This document shows positions 17,213 to 25,926 of a stretch of DNA of 64,000 nucleotides, in pieces. A program made the position numbers and the translations under genes. The stretch's first letter is position 1. Each line of letters opens with the position of its first letter. Source of the stretch: Bacteroidales bacterium (GTDB lineage Bacteria > Bacteroidota > Bacteroidia > Bacteroidales > UBA932); NCBI GenBank assembly GCA_017935505.1, contig JAGBHM010000024.1, forward strand, positions 1 through 64,000, in the 5' to 3' direction. The notes beneath the pieces were generated by a model. That model was not told the origin of the DNA. It searched no databases and worked only from the letters and a program-made list of their open reading frames with translations.

Positions 17213-18133
17213 TTAGAAAACGGATATTTTTATGAACTTTTTAGGGTTCTCAGTCATCTTCTCAACAAATGAATTCAGGCTCTGGACAAGGCTGTCGAGG
17301 GAATTATGCATAGAATCGGTGGTCATGAGCTTGCCGATTGTTCCGTTTGGATCCTGCAGTTTTTCCAGTAAGTTTTTCAGACTTTCAATAGTGGCATTCA
17401 GGTCTGATTCGCTCAAATTTGCTGTAATATTTTTAATATTCTCCAGAGAAGAGGTGATGTTGCCGCTGTTTTCTCCAAGTGCAGCCGACAATTTGCTCAA
17501 GTTTTCAACAACAGATTTGATCTGAGGGGAGAGCTCATTCAGATTGCCGGTAATACCTTTTGTATTCTCCAATGTCTTGTTGAGGTTGGCCAATGTCTGG
17601 GAAATGTTTACTCTTGCATTGGTGTCGAGTATGGCATTGATATTTGCAAGCATTGAGTTCACATTGGTCATCACCTGTGACAACTGCTCTTTCATTGGAG
17701 CAAGCTCTCCGGTAAGCATGGAGATCATGTCAGGGACTATGTTGCTCTGCAATGTGTCATCGCTCTTTGCATGAAGAGGTGAGTCTCCCAGATTGATCCT
17801 TATGGATTTGCTGCCAAGAATGTCTGAACTATAGATCTCCATTACAGAGTTGGCAGGTATTGCATACTCAGACTTTACAGCAAATTTTACAACAAAGTTA
17901 TCCTTTACAGCATCATAGACAATCTTCTCGATCATACCCACCTTCAAACCCCTTATGTATACAGGGCTGGTGGCTGTGAGGCCTTCAACATTTTGATATA
18001 CTGTGCAGTATCTTGTTCTGCCGTTGAAAATGTCTTCGCCTTTAAGAAAATTTATCACCACATATATTGCTACAAGTGTAACCACTACAAACAATCCTAT
18101 GCCTTGGGTTTTGGTAAGTGTGAATTTTTTCAT
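17213..18133 (-). CDS. MCE/MlaD family lipid-transport protein
   Basis: MCE proteins form hexameric periplasmic rings that pass lipids between inner and outer membrane. The 306-residue protein has one N-terminal membrane helix (about 13-29) and a single MCE domain (about 38-120) with TSPVYIRGLKVG. A long Asn/Leu/Ser-rich helical tail follows, of the kind that builds tunnels in this family. No ATPase or permease partner (MlaE/MlaF) is next to it here. It begins 7 bases after the amidase stop, so the two are co-transcribed. Confidence 0.87.
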   Translation of the reverse strand: MKKFTLTKTQGIGLFVVVTLVAIYVVINFLKGEDIFNGRTRYCTVYQNVEGLTATSPVYIRGLKVGMIEKIVYDAVKDNFVVKFAVKSEYAIPANSVMEIYSSDILGSKSIRINLGDSPLHAKSDDTLQSNIVPDMISMLTGELAPMKEQLSQVMTNVNSMLANINAILDTNARVNISQTLANLNKTLENTKGITGNLNELSPQIKSVVENLSKLSAALGENSGNITSSLENIKNITANLSESDLNATIESLKNLLEKLQDPNGTIGKLMTTDSMHNSLDSLVQSLNSFVEKMTENPKKFIKISVF

Positions 18134-18140
18134 ATCTCTT

Positions 18141-19313
18141 TTACTTTATGATCTGGTTGTTCTTTATATGTATTATAAATGCGCCGTTGAACTTCTTGCG
18201 TACAGCAGGCAGCTCCTTGGCTGCCTCTTTCCACGAAGAGTATCTTCCGGTCATATATTTATATGCATTTCCAGACTTCAGATATTTATAGTTCTGGAGT
18301 CCTTTGAGATCGGGCGCATTCTTTTTCAATATTTTGCCGACAGACATTATCTGGATACTATAATATTCCCCACCCTCTGCCGACGCTCTGTTGGTCTGTG
18401 TCTGGCTCTTTTGTGGTTGCTGCTGGGGCTGTGGCTTTGTCTGTTGTGGGTTAGGCTGTTGTGGCTTTTGCTGCTCCCGAACGTCGGAAGGGAGATTTAT
18501 ATCGGCACTGCCCTCTTCGTAACTCTTCTTGTAGTCGCAGAAAGCGTTGAAGAGCCTTTTGGCAATATTGTTCTGACCCTCTTTTGAGATCAGTACAGCC
18601 CTGTCTTTTGAATTTGATATAAATCCTATCTCTGTGAGGATTGCCGGCATGGTACTTCTCCAAAGTACGATAAGTCCTCCCTGTTTAACGCCCCTGTTTC
18701 CGTATATAGGGCCGGATTTGTAGTTCTTCTGTACAAGTTCTGCCAATTTGAGGCTCTGCTCCAGATGGGTGTTCTGCAGGAGTGAGAATATTATATACGA
18801 TTCCGGAGAGTTGGGATTGAAACCCTCGTATTTGGCGGTATAGTTGTCCTCCATTACAATTACGGAGTTCTCTGCCTTACACAATTCAAAATTGGACTCG
18901 CTCTTGTGGGTACCCATTACAAATGTCTCGGTACCGTTTACACTTGTTGCCTTTACAGCATTCACATGTATTGATATAAAGAGGTCTGCATTGTTTCTGT
19001 TGGCAAAATCCGAGCGTTCGGCCAGCGGTACGAATTTGTCGGTACTCCTTGTGTACAATACTTTTACCTCTGGAAATCTGCTTTTTATCATGCTTCCCAG
19101 CTTCAGGCTCACAGACAATACGATCTCTTTCTCCTTATATCTGCCTCCGCCACTTATAGTACCAGGGTCATGACCTCCGTGTCCCGGGTCTATCACAACG
19201 CATTTTATTTTTGATACGGAACTTTCCTGGCCATATACGGCTCCGCTTGTGCCTGCCAAAAAAAGCACAAGAATGAGGAGTATTGTAGTTTTATTGTTGA
19301 ACAATGGCATATT
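18141..19313 (-). CDS. Secreted N-acetylmuramoyl-L-alanine amidase with SPOR-like domain
   Basis: This enzyme cleaves the amide bond between muramic acid and the peptide stem in peptidoglycan, usually for cell separation. From the ATG at 19313 it has 390 residues: a signal peptide ending near VYGQ, then an Amidase_3 domain with IDPGHGGHDPG, SIHVNA and ILTEIGFISN. A Gln/Pro-rich linker and a C-terminal SPOR-like domain of about 70 residues follow, expected to bind denuded glycan at the septum. The longer frame to 19415 crosses the promoter at 19346-19353 and was rejected. It is co-transcribed with the MCE gene. Confidence 0.92.
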   Translation of the reverse strand, partial: NMPLFNNKTTILLILVLFLAGTSGAVYGQESSVSKIKCVVIDPGHGGHDPGTISGGGRYKEKEIVLSVSLKLGSMIKSRFPEVKVLYTRSTDKFVPLAERSDFANRNNADLFISIHVNAVKATSVNGTETFVMGTHKSESNFELCKAENSVIVMEDNYTAKYEGFNPNSPESYIIFSLLQNTHLEQSLKLAELVQKNYKSGPIYGNRGVKQGGLIVLWRSTMPAILTEIGFISNSKDRAVLISKEGQNNIAKRLFNAFCDYKKSYEEGSADINLPSDVREQQKPQQPNPQQTKPQPQQQPQKSQTQTNRASAEGGEYYSIQIMSVGKILKKNAPDLKGLQNYKYLKSGNAYKYMTGRYSSWKEAAKELPAVRKKFNGAFIIHIKNNQIIK

Positions 19314-19330
19314 AGTTGCAAAATTTGTAT

Positions 19331-19338
19331 TAAATTTG
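19331..19338 (+). promoter_or_regulatory. -7 element of the lptD-like gene
   Basis: TAAATTTG, 25 bases before the ATG. It sits beside the oppositely directed -7 element of the amidase in an intergenic gap of only 50 bases. Confidence 0.5.
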
Positions 19339-19345
19339 CAGTTTG

Positions 19346-19353
19346 CAAAAGTA
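19346..19353 (-). promoter_or_regulatory. -7 element of the amidase-MCE operon
   Basis: TACTTTTG on the minus strand, 32 bases before the chosen amidase start. It sets the start of the transcript downstream of the longer reading frame. Confidence 0.5.
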
Positions 19354-19363
19354 ATAAAAATAA

Positions 19364-22147
19364 ATGCCGCTAAAAAAAATACTCTATATTTTTCTGACAG
19401 CCGTAGCATTCTCATTTGTCTTTATGCTGCAGGCAAAGCCCTCTGTTCCATACAGAAAGGGCGGTTTGGCGGATACACTTGGCAGGCGTATATTGCATCC
19501 TCGCGATTCACTTTTGAGAGTTGATCCGCGTTTTGCATCAGATTCCATTTTTGCAGCAGACTCTCTCTTTATAGTTGATTCCCTGATGGTTTCAGACTCT
19601 CTGATGGCGGCAGATTCGGCCAGGAACACAGCGAGCATCGAATTTCCAGTATTTTCAACAGCTAAAGATTCAATTATTGAGGATTTTACAGATGGCAAGA
19701 GAATGATCTACTTTTATGGAGATGTCTCTGTAAAATATGACAATCTTGAGATAAAGTCTGATTACATGGCTTATGATGTGGAGTCCAAGACTGTATTTGC
19801 AAAAGGTCTTCCCGATACAAGCGGTGTTGTGGTTGGAAATCCAGTAATGACGCAAGGGGAGATGACATATGAGATGGAGAGTGTCTATTACAATTTTGAT
19901 ACGGAGAAGGCAAAAATCAAGAATATGATAACTCAGGAGGGCGACGGATTTCTCCATGGCCAGTTCTTGAAGAAGATGCCCGACAACTCCATTAACATAT
20001 CAAAAGGAAAGTATACGACATGTGACCATGAGCATCCACACTTCTATCTCAAGATGACTGCTGCAAAAGTAGTCAACAAGAGCGACGGCAAGAAACAGAC
20101 TGTATTCGGTCCCGCCTTTGTAGTGGTTGAAGATGTTCCTACACCTTTGGCTTTGCCGTTTGGATTTGTACCACAAATGTCGGGCAGAAGCAGTGGTCTC
20201 CTTATGCCGAGCTATGGCGAGGAGATGTCGCGCGGATTCTTCATGAGAGGTCTGGGATACTATTTTGTCTTTGGTGAACATTTTGACCTGTCGGCAACGG
20301 CTGATATCTATTCAAGAGGTTCGTGGGGAGTGCAACTGAATTCACGCTATAATAAAAGGTATAAGTTCAACGGTAACTTCGGGCTCACCTACTCGAATGA
20401 CAAGAGTGGAGAGAAGGGCTCTCCAGACTATTTTGAGACAACCAACTTTGCTGTAAGCTGGAGCCATTCACAGGATTCGAAGGCAAGGCCCGGAACAACA
20501 TTCAGGGCATCCGTAAACTTCTCAAGCCCGTCAAACAGCAAATACAACTCTCAGTCGATTGATCAGGCGTTGCAGAACCAGATATCATCATCAATATCCT
20601 ATGGAAAGACCTGGGCTGGATCTCCGTTCAGTCTAACTGTCAATGCTCTGCATAGCCAGAACTCGAGAGACAGCTCATACGCTATCACATTCCCTAACCT
20701 TACCTTCACTGTGAACAGGATCTATCCTTTCAGACAGAAGGAGAGAGTGGGAAAGGAGAAGTGGTATGAGTCTTTTGCATTCAACTACAATACAACCCTT
20801 GAGAACAAGATAAACTTCAAGGCAAAAGATACAAAGGATCCCGATCTGTTCAAGAAGATGAAGAATGGAATGAGGCACAATTTCAGTATAAGCCTGCCTA
20901 CATTCTCCCTATTCAAATATATCCAGGCATCCCCAAGTATCTCCTATGGCATGAACTGGTTCTTCTCGGATGCGGAAAAAGTTTTTGATCAGGAGACGCA
21001 GAAGGTGGTAACCAACTACTCCGATCCGTTCAGTACATTTGGCATAACCCAGAACTTCTCGGCCGGACTCTCTCTGAGCACCCGCCTGTACGGTATGTTC
21101 AATTTTGGAAAGAAGAGGAGAATTGAGGCAATCAGGCATATGATAACTCCTTCATTGAGCATAAGTGCACAACCGGAGATGGGAACTGCAGCCAATGGTT
21201 ATACCTCAATGAGTTATGTTGATGCAAACGGTGTGCAGCATGTTGTCAACTATAATAAGTATGAGGGTCAGATATACTCTGCTCCTGGTCGTGGAAAATC
21301 TGCGAGCATGAGTTTCTCCATAGGCAACAATGTGGAGGCCAAGGTGAGGGATAAGAAAGATACTACAGGTACCGGAGTGAAGAAGATAAAACTGATAGAC
21401 CAGCTGTCGATAGGTGGTTCATATAACTTCCTTGCAGACTCAATGAAGCTCTCCAATATCAGTGTGAGCATGAATACAACGGTGTTTGGAAAGATGGGAA
21501 TCTCGGCGAATGCCTCACTCGACCCTTATGCTGTAAACCAATATGGAACAAGAATAAACAAGTTCAATATTGCGCAGGAGGGAGGTTTCAGACTGGCGCG
21601 TCTGACAAATGCCAGCATCTCCACATCATATCAGTTCAGCGGTGAGGGAAAGAGCCGTCTGGGTAGCAATTATGATCCGTCATCAGCTCCCGGGGCTGTG
21701 CGTAAATCGCAGTCAGAGATGTATCAGAAGATATATTACCATCCTGTAACAGGTGAATATATCCCAGGAGGTTGGGTATACTATATGGATCCTGATATTC
21801 CGTGGTCGGTAAACCTCAACTTCAGCTACTCCTACAGCAGAAACTATCAGTATGCCAATGAGCAGCTGCTGACCAAGCATAACCATAACATGACTCTTGG
21901 AGTATCGGCGCAGATGAAGTTGACACCGTCACTCAACTTCAACCTCAACTCAGGTTTCGACCTCACAAAAATGAAGATGACAACAACCCAGTTCAGCGCC
22001 TCTTATGATCTGCACTGTTTTATAATATCCGTTTCATGGATTCCTAATGGCCAGTGGGAGAGCTGGAGCTTCAGGATAAATGCCAAAGCCTCTGCCCTTG
22101 CCGACTTGTTGCAGTATAAGAAAAATGCCAGCTTCTGGGACCGATAG
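19364..22147 (+). CDS. LptD/OstA-like outer-membrane LPS assembly protein
   Basis: The protein is expected to be the outer-membrane barrel that inserts lipopolysaccharide. Of its 927 residues, the N-terminus is a signal peptide (about 1-25). A segment at about 58-88 repeats Asp-Ser every seven or so residues (SDSIFAADSLFIVDSLMVSD). An OstA-type beta-jellyroll at about 105-250 has the YGDVSVKYDNLEIKSDYM type of repeat. The rest is a beta-barrel domain dense in alternating aromatic strands. The family in Bacteroidota is often annotated only as an LPS-assembly protein. It is divergent from the amidase gene. Confidence 0.87.
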   Translation: MPLKKILYIFLTAVAFSFVFMLQAKPSVPYRKGGLADTLGRRILHPRDSLLRVDPRFASDSIFAADSLFIVDSLMVSDSLMAADSARNTASIEFPVFSTAKDSIIEDFTDGKRMIYFYGDVSVKYDNLEIKSDYMAYDVESKTVFAKGLPDTSGVVVGNPVMTQGEMTYEMESVYYNFDTEKAKIKNMITQEGDGFLHGQFLKKMPDNSINISKGKYTTCDHEHPHFYLKMTAAKVVNKSDGKKQTVFGPAFVVVEDVPTPLALPFGFVPQMSGRSSGLLMPSYGEEMSRGFFMRGLGYYFVFGEHFDLSATADIYSRGSWGVQLNSRYNKRYKFNGNFGLTYSNDKSGEKGSPDYFETTNFAVSWSHSQDSKARPGTTFRASVNFSSPSNSKYNSQSIDQALQNQISSSISYGKTWAGSPFSLTVNALHSQNSRDSSYAITFPNLTFTVNRIYPFRQKERVGKEKWYESFAFNYNTTLENKINFKAKDTKDPDLFKKMKNGMRHNFSISLPTFSLFKYIQASPSISYGMNWFFSDAEKVFDQETQKVVTNYSDPFSTFGITQNFSAGLSLSTRLYGMFNFGKKRRIEAIRHMITPSLSISAQPEMGTAANGYTSMSYVDANGVQHVVNYNKYEGQIYSAPGRGKSASMSFSIGNNVEAKVRDKKDTTGTGVKKIKLIDQLSIGGSYNFLADSMKLSNISVSMNTTVFGKMGISANASLDPYAVNQYGTRINKFNIAQEGGFRLARLTNASISTSYQFSGEGKSRLGSNYDPSSAPGAVRKSQSEMYQKIYYHPVTGEYIPGGWVYYMDPDIPWSVNLNFSYSYSRNYQYANEQLLTKHNHNMTLGVSAQMKLTPSLNFNLNSGFDLTKMKMTTTQFSASYDLHCFIISVSWIPNGQWESWSFRINAKASALADLLQYKKNASFWDR

Positions 22148-22199
22148 AGAGTGTCGCAAAACAGATTTTGTTACTATAATTAATAATATTGATAAAGAT

Positions 22200-22580
22200 A
22201 TGGAAAAGAAAATTGTAGCGAGCCCATTGGCTCCGAAAGCAGTAGGAACTTACAGCCAGGCTGTTGTTGCAAACGGTACTATTTATGTTTCTGGACAGCT
22301 TCCAATTGATGCCAACACCGGTGAGTTTGTGCCAGGTGGTGTTAAAGAGCAGCTTCATCAGGTATTCAAAAATTTGGGTTATGTTCTTGAAGAGGCTGGT
22401 TACTCTTTCAAGGATGTTGTCAAGACAACAGTATATTTGGCAGATATGGCTGATTTTGCAACTTTGAACGAGGTTTATGCAATGTATTTCTCAGAGCCTT
22501 ATCCAGCAAGAGTGGCTTATCAGGTTGCAGCTCTTCCAAAAGCAGCAAGAGTTGAGATCGATGTAATTGCAGTAAAATAA
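22200..22580 (+). CDS. ridA: RidA family enamine/imine deaminase
   Basis: RidA hydrolyses reactive 2-aminoacrylate made by PLP enzymes. The 126-residue protein carries GTYSQAV at the N-terminus, YVSGQLPID, and the C-terminal PARVAYQVAALP with the substrate-binding arginine. I chose the ATG at 22200 (MEKKIVASP). An upstream in-frame start at 22080 lies within the lptD-like gene and has no family similarity. A strong terminator follows. Confidence 0.95.
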   Translation: MEKKIVASPLAPKAVGTYSQAVVANGTIYVSGQLPIDANTGEFVPGGVKEQLHQVFKNLGYVLEEAGYSFKDVVKTTVYLADMADFATLNEVYAMYFSEPYPARVAYQVAALPKAARVEIDVIAVK

Positions 22581-22606
22581 TTGTGTCTGCAACAGATTTC
22601 TATAGG

Positions 22607-22640
22607 GAGGGTGGTCATTGCGGCCATCCTCTTTTTCTTT
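22607..22640 (+). terminator. Terminator of ridA
   Basis: GAGGGTGG at 22607-22614 pairs with CCATCCTC at 22624-22631 (one wobble) and is followed by a T-rich tract. Confidence 0.85.
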
Positions 22641-22668
22641 TGTGAAGGGTAAACAAATCTTACTTTTA

Positions 22669-22700
22669 TTTTGTTTATTCAAGAGTTAATTATACCTTTG
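22669..22700 (+). promoter_or_regulatory. Promoter of rho
   Basis: TTTTG ending at 22673 and TACCTTTG at 22693-22700 are 19 bases apart. The predicted leader is about 57 bases and contains a hairpin. Confidence 0.8.
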
Positions 22701-22705
22701 TTCCA

Positions 22706-22726
22706 GCTTTCCGGATCTGGGAAAGC
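22706..22726 (+). promoter_or_regulatory. Leader hairpin of rho
   Basis: GCTTTCC (22706-22712) pairs with GGAAAGC (22720-22726) with a 7-base loop, right at the start of the predicted rho transcript. There is no T tract. A role in message stability or autoregulation is possible but unproven. Confidence 0.4.
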
Positions 22727-22761
22727 GGTTCTTAAAGAGAAATCCTTTTACATAAATTTAC

Positions 22762-24690
22762 ATGTACGACATAATAGAATTAAATGATAAAAGTTTGGAA
22801 GAACTTTATACCATTGCAGCAACTCTGAACATTTCTAAGGTGAAATCCTATTCAAAAGAGGATCTTGTATATAAGATTCTGGATGAACAGGCAATTCAGG
22901 GAGTGGGAAGACCTGCAAGAAAACCACGTGCAAGAATTGCCACATCAAAGAAGGTGGAGCAGAAGGTTATGGAGGTTGCTCCTGCTGCGGCTCCTGTTGT
23001 TGAGGTAGCCTCAAATAGAGCGGAAGAGAGTGCTCCGGCACAGACAAATGAGGCTCCGGTTGAGAGCAAGGAGGCAGCTAAACGTGCCCAGTCAAAGAGA
23101 ATAAGGATGCAGAAAGGGCAAAACAGACAGCGTGTGACAAAGGCTGAAGATGGTGATGCTGGAAAAGCGGTGGCAGATGAGGCTATAAAGGCCGTTGAGG
23201 TGGTTGAAGAGCTCAAAAAAGAGGTAGCGGAACCAGTTGAAAAGGCTGTGGAGATTGAGAAAACTGCAGTGTCGCAGGAGATGGCTGCAGAGGTGGCTGC
23301 AACTGAGACAAAACCGCAGAGAGGAAAGAGAAAGAGAACAAAAGGAGAATCTGCCCAGCAGAGAGAGGAGATGAAGAGGGGTGAAGGCCAGCAGGAGGAG
23401 GCTTCGGCATCGCAGAGTGCAAATATTGCAGAAGAGGGTAAAAAGGATGAGAAACCGGAGAGTGATGCTGTCCATACAGCTGATGAGGTTGCTGAGCATG
23501 AGAATTCACACGAAAAGAGACAGCAGAACAATAATAAGGCAGAGAAGAAGCCACAAGCTCCTAAAATAGAGTTTGAGGGCATTGTGGAGGCAAATGGAGT
23601 ATTGGAAATCATGCCCGACGGCTATGGATTCCTTCGCTCTTCAGACTATAACTATCTGAACTCCCCTGATGATATCTATGTTTCACAGTCGCAGATCAAG
23701 TTGTTTGGATTGAAGACCGGTGACACCCTTTTCGGAGAGATCAGGCCACCACGTGAGGGTGATAAATATTTTCCATTGGTAAAGGTGAATCAGATCAACG
23801 GACGCAGTCCGGAGTTCATAAGAGACCGTGTGCCTTTCGATTTCCTTACACCGCTTTTCCCTGATGAGAAATTTGAACTTACATCAAAGGGACACAATAA
23901 CCTGTCGTGCCGTATAGTGGATATGTTCACCCCTATAGGAAAAGGACAGAGAGGTCTTATCGTGGCACAGCCTAAGACCGGTAAAACCATGCTTCTTAAA
24001 GAGATAGCAAATGCAATTGCCGACAACCATCCTGAGGTTTATATGATTGTTCTCCTTATTGACGAGCGTCCTGAGGAGGTTACCGATATGGCCCGCAGTG
24101 TAAAGGCTGAGGTGATTGCGTCAACATTTGATGAGCCTGCTGAAAGGCATGTGAAGGTTGCCAATATTGTGCTTGAGAAGGCAAAACGCCTTGTAGAGTG
24201 TGGCCATGATGTTGTGATATTGCTCGATTCAATCACCCGTCTTGCAAGGGCATTCAATACTGTACAGCCTGCATCTGGAAAAGTGTTGAGTGGTGGTGTG
24301 GATGCAAATGCCCTGCATAAACCAAAACGTTTCTTCGGAGCTGCCCGTAATGTTGAGAACGGAGGATCGCTTACAATTCTTGCAACAGCTCTTACTGAGA
24401 CCGGTTCAAAGATGGATGAGGTTATCTTTGAGGAGTTCAAGGGTACAGGCAATATGGAACTTCAGCTCGACCGCAAACTGGCAAACAAACGTATATTCCC
24501 AGCTGTAGATGTTACATTGAGTTCAACCCGTAGAGATGATCTTCTCTATAGGGCAGAAGATGTCAACCGCATATGGATTCTGCGCAACCATCTCTCAGAT
24601 ATGACAAGTGTTGAGGCGATGGAGTTCATGAAGAGCAGATTGGAGAAGACTGTAAACAACGAGGAGTTCCTTATCTCAATGAACGGATAA
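22762..24690 (+). CDS. rho: Transcription termination factor Rho with a long N-terminal insertion
   Basis: Rho is the hexameric RNA helicase that ends transcription. The 642-residue protein is about 220 longer than E. coli Rho. Residues 1-46 form the N-terminal helical domain. About 47-268 is a low-complexity Ala/Glu/Lys-rich insertion with basic patches (GKRKRTKG). The primary RNA-binding domain then starts at [14 protein letters not shown], with DGYGFLRS. Walker [10 protein letters not shown] is at 401-409, and the C-terminal helicase core is complete. Such insertions occur in Bacteroidota Rho. It has its own promoter and a weak hairpin after the stop. Confidence 0.96.
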   Translation: MYDIIELNDKSLEELYTIAATLNISKVKSYSKEDLVYKILDEQAIQGVGRPARKPRARIATSKKVEQKVMEVAPAAAPVVEVASNRAEESAPAQTNEAPVESKEAAKRAQSKRIRMQKGQNRQRVTKAEDGDAGKAVADEAIKAVEVVEELKKEVAEPVEKAVEIEKTAVSQEMAAEVAATETKPQRGKRKRTKGESAQQREEMKRGEGQQEEASASQSANIAEEGKKDEKPESDAVHTADEVAEHENSHEKRQQNNNKAEKKPQAPKIEFEGIVEANGVLEIMPDGYGFLRSSDYNYLNSPDDIYVSQSQIKLFGLKTGDTLFGEIRPPREGDKYFPLVKVNQINGRSPEFIRDRVPFDFLTPLFPDEKFELTSKGHNNLSCRIVDMFTPIGKGQRGLIVAQPKTGKTMLLKEIANAIADNHPEVYMIVLLIDERPEEVTDMARSVKAEVIASTFDEPAERHVKVANIVLEKAKRLVECGHDVVILLDSITRLARAFNTVQPASGKVLSGGVDANALHKPKRFFGAARNVENGGSLTILATALTETGSKMDEVIFEEFKGTGNMELQLDRKLANKRIFPAVDVTLSSTRRDDLLYRAEDVNRIWILRNHLSDMTSVEAMEFMKSRLEKTVNNEEFLISMNG

Positions 24691-24735
24691 GGAACCCCTC
24701 TTGGGTTTTCCATATATATAATTATACGAGAGGTA

Positions 24736-25917
24736 TCAGCTGCAGAGGCATGTTTGTGCCAGCCAGCAGGCTATACCTATAATCAATCCTACTGCCATAT
24801 TGATGGCTTTGGCCTTGAAGAATGCCCCCTTGCTCTCGGCAAGCAGCGGCAGAGTGGTGTGTCCGTCCTGAACTATTGAATTGACCATCAATACATAGAA
24901 TGGAAGCATCCCTTGTGCAAAGAGTGTCACAAAGACAAGATGCGGTCCCGATTCCGGAATAAGGCCTATTGCAACCGCAAGCAATATTACAAGAAGCATA
25001 TTGTTGCTGATCCAGTGCTGTATGTCGAGATATTGTATTCCTATCTGGCATATGAGCAGAGCTCCGGCTGTCCATAAAAATATTGGAAGCAGGTGTTTCT
25101 TTATCACATGGTTCCAGATGTGTTCTTCAATGAAGTGCTCCTTTGCTGTGGCAGTGAAGAGCAGTGTCATTATGCTGAATAGAGCAAACAGACAATTGAT
25201 CCATCTCTCATCAAGAATATTGAACCCGACAGTGTGGGAATCTTCATGGTGATGCTCCTCTGCCTCTGTATGGTTGTGGGTGCAGATATTCTCAATATGG
25301 TGATGGCCATGAACTTCGCCGCCGGTCTCGTGCAGATGGGCATGGTCATGTTCAAGCAATCCTCCTATGATTGCGGCAATGAAGATGGCTACACCGGCCA
25401 GTATTGCAATTCTCTTTTTTGAAGGATGGAGCATTGCCCTATATGATGAGGCCTTGAAAATGGAGGGAATGGTGCTGTCCTCGTGCTGGTGTATCTCATA
25501 ATTGTCGGGACACAGATTTATCTGCGGTTTCTTGAAGATGAACTTGTCGACAATTATACCTGTGCATACTGCAATGACAAAGAGGATTGCAAACAACAGA
25601 AGCCCCTGCCAGGGAATCATTGCCAGAATTACAAAAGCCTCGTCTCCGGAGGAGCAGATCATCATTGCAACCAGTGCTCCGAAACTTATAAGACGGTGGG
25701 TGAAGAGTGATACTGCTGCAAAACCTCCAAGGCAGCCAGGTATGAGGCCTAATGCCGAACCGAGCACTATCTGTTTGATGCCTGAACCCTGCAACTTTGC
25801 AAACCACTCGCCCTTTGACTGTATATTGAAATATTCAATCAACAGCATCATTATAATTACCAGACCGGTTATAAGGATGCTGTTGCGTAGTACATCAGTA
25901 AGTATTTCCAGATTCAT
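24736..25917 (-). CDS. Putative 10-TM heavy-metal/manganese exporter with a His-rich loop
   Basis: The 393-residue membrane protein resembles the ArsP_2/putative manganese transporter family. Two halves share a GLIP motif (GLIPGCLGG at 57-65 and a later GLIPESGPH), suggesting internal duplication. Acidic and polar pairs such as SSGDEAF (89-95) lie in predicted helices. Between the halves, residues 190-228 hold 14 histidines in 39 positions, a likely metal-binding loop. It follows meaB by 9 bases on the same strand. The transported ion is not determinable from sequence. Confidence 0.78.
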   Translation of the reverse strand: MNLEILTDVLRNSILITGLVIIMMLLIEYFNIQSKGEWFAKLQGSGIKQIVLGSALGLIPGCLGGFAAVSLFTHRLISFGALVAMMICSSGDEAFVILAMIPWQGLLLFAILFVIAVCTGIIVDKFIFKKPQINLCPDNYEIHQHEDSTIPSIFKASSYRAMLHPSKKRIAILAGVAIFIAAIIGGLLEHDHAHLHETGGEVHGHHHIENICTHNHTEAEEHHHEDSHTVGFNILDERWINCLFALFSIMTLLFTATAKEHFIEEHIWNHVIKKHLLPIFLWTAGALLICQIGIQYLDIQHWISNNMLLVILLAVAIGLIPESGPHLVFVTLFAQGMLPFYVLMVNSIVQDGHTTLPLLAESKGAFFKAKAINMAVGLIIGIACWLAQTCLCS

Positions 25918-25926
25918 ACTTGCCTT

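Noticed and set aside
22896..23612. A 238-residue Ser/Ala/Phe-rich frame antisense to rho
   Set aside because: It mirrors the low-complexity insertion of Rho and shows no family features, so it is a composition shadow.
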